Assembly (NCBI GenBank): GCA_030619885.1
Contig: JAUXAN010000024.1
Location: 1 to 37,404 of the forward strand
Reading direction: 5' to 3'
DNA length: 37,404 bases
Source of the DNA: a bacterium
GTDB lineage: Bacteria; Hydrothermota; DG-26; JAUXAN01
Position numbers and translations under genes: made by a program. How positions within the stretch are numbered: position 1 is the stretch's first letter; the number at the start of each line of letters is the position of its first letter. The notes below the pieces were generated by a model. That model did not search any database, had not been told where the DNA came from, and saw only the letters and a program-made list of their open reading frames with translations. This document shows positions 34,208 through 37,404 of the stretch, one piece after another.

Positions 34208-35185
34208 ATGAAAGGCAAAGATAAGACAAAAAAGCAACTTATAAATGAACTGATAGGGATGCACAAACGAATTAGTGAATTGGAAGAAGCGGTAACCGAG
34301 CGCAAGCAGGCAGAGGAGGTGATACAAAAATCGGAAGAAAAATTCAAGATCATAATGGAAAATATTCATGATGTGATTTTTCAACTATCGCCTTTAGGTT
34401 TCATTCAATATGTGAGCCCCAATGTAAAAGAACTTTATGGCTATAAGCCCGAAGACCTTATTGGAAAGCATTTGAAGAAAACAACTCTCATAAATGAAGT
34501 GCCGAAAGCCTTAGAAGCACTAAAGAGCGTTTTATCAGGGAAAGTAATCAAGAATCTTGAGATAAGCCGACTAGATAGTAAAGGAAAGATTGTTCCTATG
34601 GAAGTTATTGTTACTCCTGTGAAAAAAGATGGCAAGATAATTGCAGTGCAGGGCGTCATGAGAGACATCACCGAGCGCAAGCAGGCAGAGGAGGAGTTGA
34701 GAATATCCGCTACAACAGATGCACTGACAGGAGTTTTGAATAGAAGATTTGGACTACTTCTTTTTGGTAAACAACTTCAGTTATCTAAACGGAGTAATTC
34801 AAAATTGAGCATCTGTTATTTAGATGTGGATGACCTTAAAAAAATCAATGACACATATGGACATCAAGAAGGAGATGAGGTTTTGAGACTCGTCAGCAAA
34901 CTCTCAAAAGAAATACTGCGAGAAGCTGATATTATCTGTAGGTTGGGCGGAGATGAATTTTTGCTGATCCTCCCACAGTGTTCAGTTAATAAGGCTATTA
35001 TCGTTTGGAAACGAATTGCTAAGAAATTGGCTGCTTTCAACGCCAGAAAGATGAAACCTTATAGTATCACCTTAAGCCGTGGCTTTGCAGAATGTAATTC
35101 AACTGATGAAAAATCTGTAGATCAACTGATAGCCATTGCCGATCAAGGTATGTACAAGGATAAGCACTCCAAGTCTGTAAGGTAA
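34208..35185 (+). CDS. Diguanylate cyclase with PAS domain
   Basis: The 325-residue protein makes c-di-GMP from two GTP, by family knowledge. A short coiled coil (10-45) is followed by a PAS domain (about 43-157) and a GGDEF domain (165-325). The active site GGDEF is at 247-251 and the product-inhibition site READ at 238-241, exactly five residues before it; both are intact. No membrane segment is seen, so it should be cytoplasmic, with PAS sensing an internal signal. The second half is a near copy of the frameshifted cyclase at 29534-30054. The start ATG has no clear ribosome site. Confidence 0.93.
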   Translation: MKGKDKTKKQLINELIGMHKRISELEEAVTERKQAEEVIQKSEEKFKIIMENIHDVIFQLSPLGFIQYVSPNVKELYGYKPEDLIGKHLKKTTLINEVPKALEALKSVLSGKVIKNLEISRLDSKGKIVPMEVIVTPVKKDGKIIAVQGVMRDITERKQAEEELRISATTDALTGVLNRRFGLLLFGKQLQLSKRSNSKLSICYLDVDDLKKINDTYGHQEGDEVLRLVSKLSKEILREADIICRLGGDEFLLILPQCSVNKAIIVWKRIAKKLAAFNARKMKPYSITLSRGFAECNSTDEKSVDQLIAIADQGMYKDKHSKSVR

Positions 35186-35274
35186 CAGATTGATTTATCT
35201 CGTTGACCGAGGAGAAAACACTCTGCCCTTTGACAAAGTTCCAACGGGTGAATGCCATCTACCTACATCGGTCA
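34664..35274. repeat. ~610-bp direct duplication, copy B
   Basis: Partner of 29534-30142. It includes the cyclase domain and about 90 bases after the stop (CTCTGCCCTTTGACAAAGTT and neighbours). Confidence 0.9.
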
Positions 35275-35328
35275 GTAATGATGAAAAAGATTTGACTTCA
35301 TGAAAGGAGGTGAAAAATAACGGATAAG

Positions 35329-35664
35329 ATGATTGCCTTTTGCGGAATAACCTGTACTGAATGCCCTGCATTCCTGGCAACTCAAAAAGATAACGACAAC
35401 GAAAGGATGAAAGTTGCTGAGTTGTGGTCTAAGGAATTTAATGCAGAGATTAAGCCAGATGACATTAACTGCGATGGATGTTTGTCAGAGAATGGGCGAC
35501 TTTTTAGTCACTGCAATGTCTGTAAAATAAGGAAGTGCGGTTAGGAAAGACATGTCGAGAATTGTGCATATTTTGATGATTATGCTTGCGAAAACTTGAA
35601 CAAATTTTTTGAAACGGTACCTGATGCAAGACTTACTCTTGAAGAAATCAGAAAAAATCTTTAG
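35329..35664 (+). pseudogene. DUF3795 protein with internal amber codon and lost start
   Basis: FCGITCTECPAFLATQKDND begins a standard DUF3795 protein. The frame stops at a TAG (35542-35544) after CNVCKIRKCG, but continues in the same frame with ERHVENCAYFDDYACENLNK to a TAG at 35662-35664, which is the normal second half. Upstream, AAAGGAGGTG stands at ideal distance from ATA-ACG-GAT-AAG-ATG, so the usual start (MTDKM) appears to have mutated from ATG to ATA. The ATG at 35329 is 17 bases from the ribosome site. Two lesions suggest a pseudogene rather than a sequencing error. Confidence 0.75.
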
Positions 35665-35732
35665 ACCCGGTTATGCGCAATTTACTTCCGCTCCTTAAAT
35701 AATGAAAGTTTATATAATTTCTTGTTGAAAAT

Positions 35733-36248
35733 ATGGAAGAAAAAGTTATATTAGTAGACAAAAATGATACAAAAATTGGTACTGAAGAAAAAATAAAAAC
35801 TCACAAAGAAGGTAAACTTCATAGAGCATTTTCAATATTTATTTTTAATTTAAAAGGAGAATTGCTTTTACAAAAAAGAGTAAACACAAAATATCATACA
35901 CCTGGTTTGTGGACTAATACTTGTTGTAGTCATCCAAGACCAGGAGAATTATTGGAAAAAGCTATACATAGAAGATTAATAGAAGAGATGGGGATTGATT
36001 GTGAACTAAAAAAAATTTTTAGTTTCATATACAAGGCAACCCTTAAAAATAATTTATTTGAACATGAATATGATCATGTTTTTATTGGAAAATTTGATGG
36101 TGAGCCAAATCCCGATCTTACCGAAGTTGATGATTACAAATGGATCTCAATTGATGAGTTAGAAAAAGACATTAATAAAAATCCTAAAAAGTACACACCA
36201 TGGCTTCGAATTATCTTCAAAAAAATACTTCGTTTTAAACTAATATAA
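35733..36248 (+). CDS. idi: Isopentenyl-diphosphate delta-isomerase, type I
   Basis: The 171-residue enzyme converts IPP to DMAPP in isoprenoid synthesis. The key residues match Idi: His24 and His30 in THKEGKLHRAF, Cys65 and His67 in TNTCCSHPRPGE, the Nudix-like LIEEMGI, and the glutamates in NLFEHEYDHVF. The length is normal. Type I isomerases are less common in bacteria than type II, and the base composition is very AT-rich with long A-runs, which may point to transfer. No clear ribosome site precedes the ATG. No other isoprenoid gene is adjacent. Confidence 0.93.
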   Translation: MEEKVILVDKNDTKIGTEEKIKTHKEGKLHRAFSIFIFNLKGELLLQKRVNTKYHTPGLWTNTCCSHPRPGELLEKAIHRRLIEEMGIDCELKKIFSFIYKATLKNNLFEHEYDHVFIGKFDGEPNPDLTEVDDYKWISIDELEKDINKNPKKYTPWLRIIFKKILRFKLI

Positions 36249-36373
36249 AGAAAAAGTAGGGCAGCTTGTAAATATCGAAAATAGTTTGGGATGTACGTAC
36301 TAAAATTGCCTACATATGGAGTTGGGCGAAAATTTCGTATATGCTGGATAGAGATTAGAAGGAGGCAAACAAT

Positions 36374-36814
36374 ATGAAAAAGGAAAATATGGCGGTTGGA
36401 TTTGCGGATTTGACCAATTTCGCAAAGATTGTAGATACTGTAGGTTCCGAGAAAACTATCGAGTTCTTGCAAGAGGCATTCAAGATTGCGGGTGACTCGA
36501 TCATTAAGTTTGGTGGTCAAATTCGCAAGTATATCGGGGATACTATCCTCTTCACATTCACGGATCCACATCAAGCCGTTTGTGCTGCAAAGGAGATTGC
36601 TTCTGGCTATCGACGAGAAATTAACTCCCTCACGTTACGTTTCCATGTTGCTGTTGCTACTGGCGAGGTTTTCGTTGGCAAGATCGGACATCCCTCGTAC
36701 CTTGTTGAAGATGTGATGGGTGAAATAGTCAACCGAGCGGCAATGCTGATGAAGGAAGCGGCAAAGAGCGAATCAGGAGTTGTTCTTTGCCATGAAACAA
36801 AGAATTATGAATGA
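36374..36814 (+). CDS. Adenylate/guanylate cyclase-like (class III) domain protein
   Basis: The 146-residue protein follows the class III cyclase pattern: VGFADLTNFAKIV with metal-binding Asp12, IRKYIGDTILFTF with Asp56, VAVATGEVFVGKIG and VMGEIVNRAAML. Family members with this type of sequence are often longer, with ATPase or TPR parts after the cyclase. Here the frame ends at ETKNYE, just before CTTCGCCTAACAC, a sequence that also marks the break in 26604. It may thus be a truncated gene. AGAAGGAGG precedes the ATG. Whether it makes cAMP is unknown. Confidence 0.7.
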   Translation: MKKENMAVGFADLTNFAKIVDTVGSEKTIEFLQEAFKIAGDSIIKFGGQIRKYIGDTILFTFTDPHQAVCAAKEIASGYRREINSLTLRFHVAVATGEVFVGKIGHPSYLVEDVMGEIVNRAAMLMKEAAKSESGVVLCHETKNYE

Positions 36815-36852
36815 AACAATTGTAGTAGAAATCTTCGCCTAACACACATATT

Positions 36853-36890
36853 GAAGACTCTGTAGCAAGAAAAAAATGTCCCCCCATTAA
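36853..36890. repeat. Repeat shared with the 3' end of the DUF559 gene
   Basis: AGACTCTGTAGCAAGAAAAA and the CCCCCATTA after it match 18459-18503 with one substitution and a short indel. Here it directly follows the IS110 remnant on the minus strand. Confidence 0.65.
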
Positions 36891-37117
36891 GAAGAAAACT
36901 TCTGTGCTGATGGGAATCGCTTGATTGTATGGATTTCGTAAAGAATAGTAAGTGCGAGTATCTCGCCGATTCCCGGGACGGTCATTAGGATAGCCAGTGC
37001 CTTGAGGACGTGGTTCTTGGCAAAGGTGGAGAATTCGTTTGGCATATTTCTATGGGAAACAGTTTTTCCTCTGGCATTCATATAATTTATAGGACTGACC
37101 CCAGAGGATAAGTGCAA
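36887..37117 (-). pseudogene. IS110-family transposase remnant
   Basis: LMTVPGIGEILALTILYEIH and KRFPSAQKF match the C-terminal Transposase_20 domain of IS110/IS116 elements. The N-terminal DEDD domain is absent, and the frame stops where the SYAGL...P continuation is expected. It is a relic of about 75 codons. Confidence 0.75.
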
Positions 37118-37188
37118 CTTTTCCCCTCCTAATTAGTCTAATCTATGCATATGCAAAAGATGAAAATTTTTTCAAAAAGGAGGTAAAA

Positions 37189-37404
37189 ATGTTTGAACAA
37201 ATGATACCGGGCGGAATCACAGCCATTTTGGCAATCGCTGGAGCGTTTGCTATACCTATAGTGCTCATAGTGATGTTCTTTATCTTCATCTTTAAACTCG
37301 TAAAAGCAAAGCATGAGGAGAAAATCGCTATGATCAAAAGCGGATTGAAAGAAATACCGAGTGGCAAGAGAGGAACAGCTCTTCTTGTAACTGGTCTCGT
37401 TTTT
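37189..37404 (+). CDS. Membrane protein, partial at the right edge
   Basis: The frame starts MFEQMIPGGITAILAIAGAF with AAAGGAGG seven bases upstream. It has one membrane helix at about 9-36, then a basic segment KAKHEEKIAMIKSGLKE and the beginning of a second hydrophobic stretch. The pattern H-x-E-x-x-x-x-I-x-x-G after the first helix is known from small DUF6249-like inner-membrane proteins often linked to sigma factors. The rest lies outside the window. Confidence 0.75.
   Translation, partial: MFEQMIPGGITAILAIAGAFAIPIVLIVMFFIFIFKLVKAKHEEKIAMIKSGLKEIPSGKRGTALLVTGLVF

Noticed and set aside
36374-36814. Cyclase-like gene plus IS110 relic as a cyclic-nucleotide defence system
   Set aside because: No effector gene adjoins, the cyclase may be truncated, and the neighbour is only a transposase relic.
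3597-36845. Integron attC-like fragments (GCCTAAC near 5433, 26591 and 36837; ATAAC/GGCTAAC near 3600, 4855, 18441 and 31830)
   Set aside because: Only the 7-base core is visible; no matching second core at proper distance, no clear cruciform and no integrase gene were found.
1-37404. CRISPR array or rRNA genes
   Set aside because: No regularly spaced identical repeats with unique spacers, no cas genes and no conserved rRNA segments were seen.

Overview
The window is a gene-dense but heavily eroded chromosomal segment of an uncultured, Gram-negative-type bacterium. The envelope genes (signal-peptide outer-membrane protein, outer-membrane-lipoprotein-sorting protein, FtsX permeases) imply two membranes. 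The C-terminal sorting-like domain of the 30435-31208 protein and the PAS/GGDEF and Ser/Thr kinase-TPR proteins resemble genes common in FCB-type and other candidate-phylum bacteria; the sequence alone does not fix the phylum. TAG is an ordinary stop here: several complete genes end with it, so the internal TAG codons described below look like lesions.

Layout. 1-5.3 kb (minus) is a defence-like region: a type IIG restriction-modification gene split by one in-frame amber codon and running off the left edge, a probable methylase relic, a PD-(D/E)xK-like nuclease with two operator-like palindromes in front of it, and a truncated zinc-ribbon protein. 5.6-7.8 kb (plus) is a compact three-gene cassette (unknown or TIGR04255-like protein, unknown protein, PIN-like protein) lying between two direct copies of a ~79-bp repeat. 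It is my best candidate for an undescribed system. 8.0-13.8 kb (minus) is a TetR-headed operon for an ABC/FtsX envelope export system with a consensus promoter.

13.8-19.7 kb is a patchwork: an IS200-like transposase relic, a SNase-like nuclease, a ~231-bp MITE-like element, a hydrogenase maturation protease without hydrogenase genes, a dead sodium:solute symporter, a methyltransferase, a DUF3795 protein, a truncated epoxyqueuosine-reductase-like gene, purC, a DUF559 endonuclease and a winged-helix relic. 19.7-24.8 kb (minus) is an operon of a tiny membrane protein, a Ser/Thr kinase-TPR protein and an S9 peptidase. 25.2-26.3 kb is ddl.

26.8-30.1 kb is a histidine kinase/response-regulator pair whose GGDEF output domain is frameshifted. 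A ~610-bp near-copy of that domain sits intact in the PAS-GGDEF gene at 34.2-35.2 kb. Between them are a secreted sorting-domain protein, tRNA-Arg(CCG) set in short palindromic repeats, and a coupled minus-strand operon (Nudix, radical SAM, 51-aa ORF, GIY-YIG). The right end holds a damaged DUF3795 gene, idi, a class III cyclase-like domain, an IS110 relic and the start of a membrane protein.

Small dispersed repeats and gene fragments lie between most operons. This suggests long-term insertion and decay of mobile elements (RAYT/REP, IS110, MITE) around a scaffold of housekeeping and signalling genes.
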